Assembly: GCF_002797445.1 (NCBI RefSeq) | Contig: NZ_PGEP01000001.1 | Location: 2,418,501 to 2,482,500 of the forward strand | From: Acidovorax sp. 69 | GTDB taxonomy: Bacteria; Pseudomonadota; Gammaproteobacteria; Burkholderiales; Burkholderiaceae_C | Length of the DNA stretch: 64,000 nt | Direction of reading: 5' to 3' | In this document: one piece after another, positions 63,944-64,000 of the stretch | Layout of the letters: every line of letters starts with the position of its first letter | How positions within the stretch are numbered: the stretch's first letter is position 1 | Notes under the pieces: generated by a model | Told to the model about the DNA's origin: nothing | Seen by the model: the letters and a program-made list of their open reading frames with translations, nothing else | The model's database searches: none | Made by a program: the position numbers and the translations under genes

Positions 63944-64000
63944 ATGAGCACATTGCAACTGAGTCTGGCCGTCATTGGCGGTCTGGTGTTGGCCCTCATC
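63944..64000 (+). CDS. zipA: Cell division protein ZipA (N-terminal part, cut by window edge)
   Basis: Only 19 codons are visible: MSTLQLSLAVIGGLVLALI, a membrane anchor at the extreme N-terminus as in ZipA. ZipA tethers FtsZ to the membrane. Assignment depends on this short anchor and on the position directly after smc. Confidence 0.65.
   Translation, partial: MSTLQLSLAVIGGLVLALI

Overview
The window is GC-rich chromosomal DNA of a betaproteobacterium. The closest fit is Comamonadaceae, near Acidovorax. This rests on gene content and order (exbB divergent from xseA, smc followed by zipA, Bug-type solute receptors, acnD/prpF methylcitrate genes) and on protein similarity recalled from those genera, not on any database search. 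I see no rRNA, tRNA, insertion sequence, prophage or CRISPR array.

Layout. 1-5.6 kb is housekeeping: a partial exbB, xseA, sodB, a DUF192 protein, a small Ala/Lys-rich exported protein and icd. 5.9-11.9 kb is a signalling operon: a triple-PAS histidine kinase, a lone receiver protein, and a REC-GAF-PAS-PAS-GAF-GGDEF-EAL protein whose GGDEF site is degenerate. 11.9-18.4 kb is a valine/isobutyrate breakdown cluster (mmsB, an acyl-CoA dehydrogenase, mmsA) with small unrelated genes in between and a divergent LysR regulator. 18.6-21.4 kb holds an EF-hand protein, a six-helix sensor kinase and a DUF3309 peptide. 21.7-26.9 kb is a MarR-controlled tripartite efflux operon. 27-32.6 kb has a ketopantoate reductase-like gene, a zeta-type toxin with a ParD-like antitoxin, and divergent metE/metR.

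32.7-40.4 kb includes a secreted M20 peptidase, a 2-hydroxyacid dehydrogenase, a lipoprotein, and two divergent transcription units (Bug receptor + kdgD; exported lactonase + Bug receptor). These two units look like a sugar-acid (aldarate) uptake and breakdown locus. 40.4-48.5 kb carries a small HTH protein, a frameshifted Sel1-repeat membrane protein, an exporter-type ABC transporter, a CopD-like membrane protein, a diguanylate cyclase and a PEP-mutase/isocitrate-lyase family lyase. 48.6-55.6 kb is the methylcitrate (propionate) operon: thioesterase-prpC-acnD-prpF, divergent from an ScfR/RamB-type regulator with repeated TTGCGAA motifs between them. 55.9-60.1 kb has a CHASE-PAS-GGDEF-EAL protein and a GGEEF cyclase. 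smc and the first codons of zipA close the window.

Shared themes. Branched-chain and odd-chain carbon meets in the mms and prp operons: both lead to or consume propionyl-CoA. Four c-di-GMP enzymes and two sensor kinases lie in about 55 kb. A dispersed palindromic element of about 50-65 bp occurs at least nine times. Most copies are intergenic, but one lies in frame inside xseA and another supplies the last codons of acnD.
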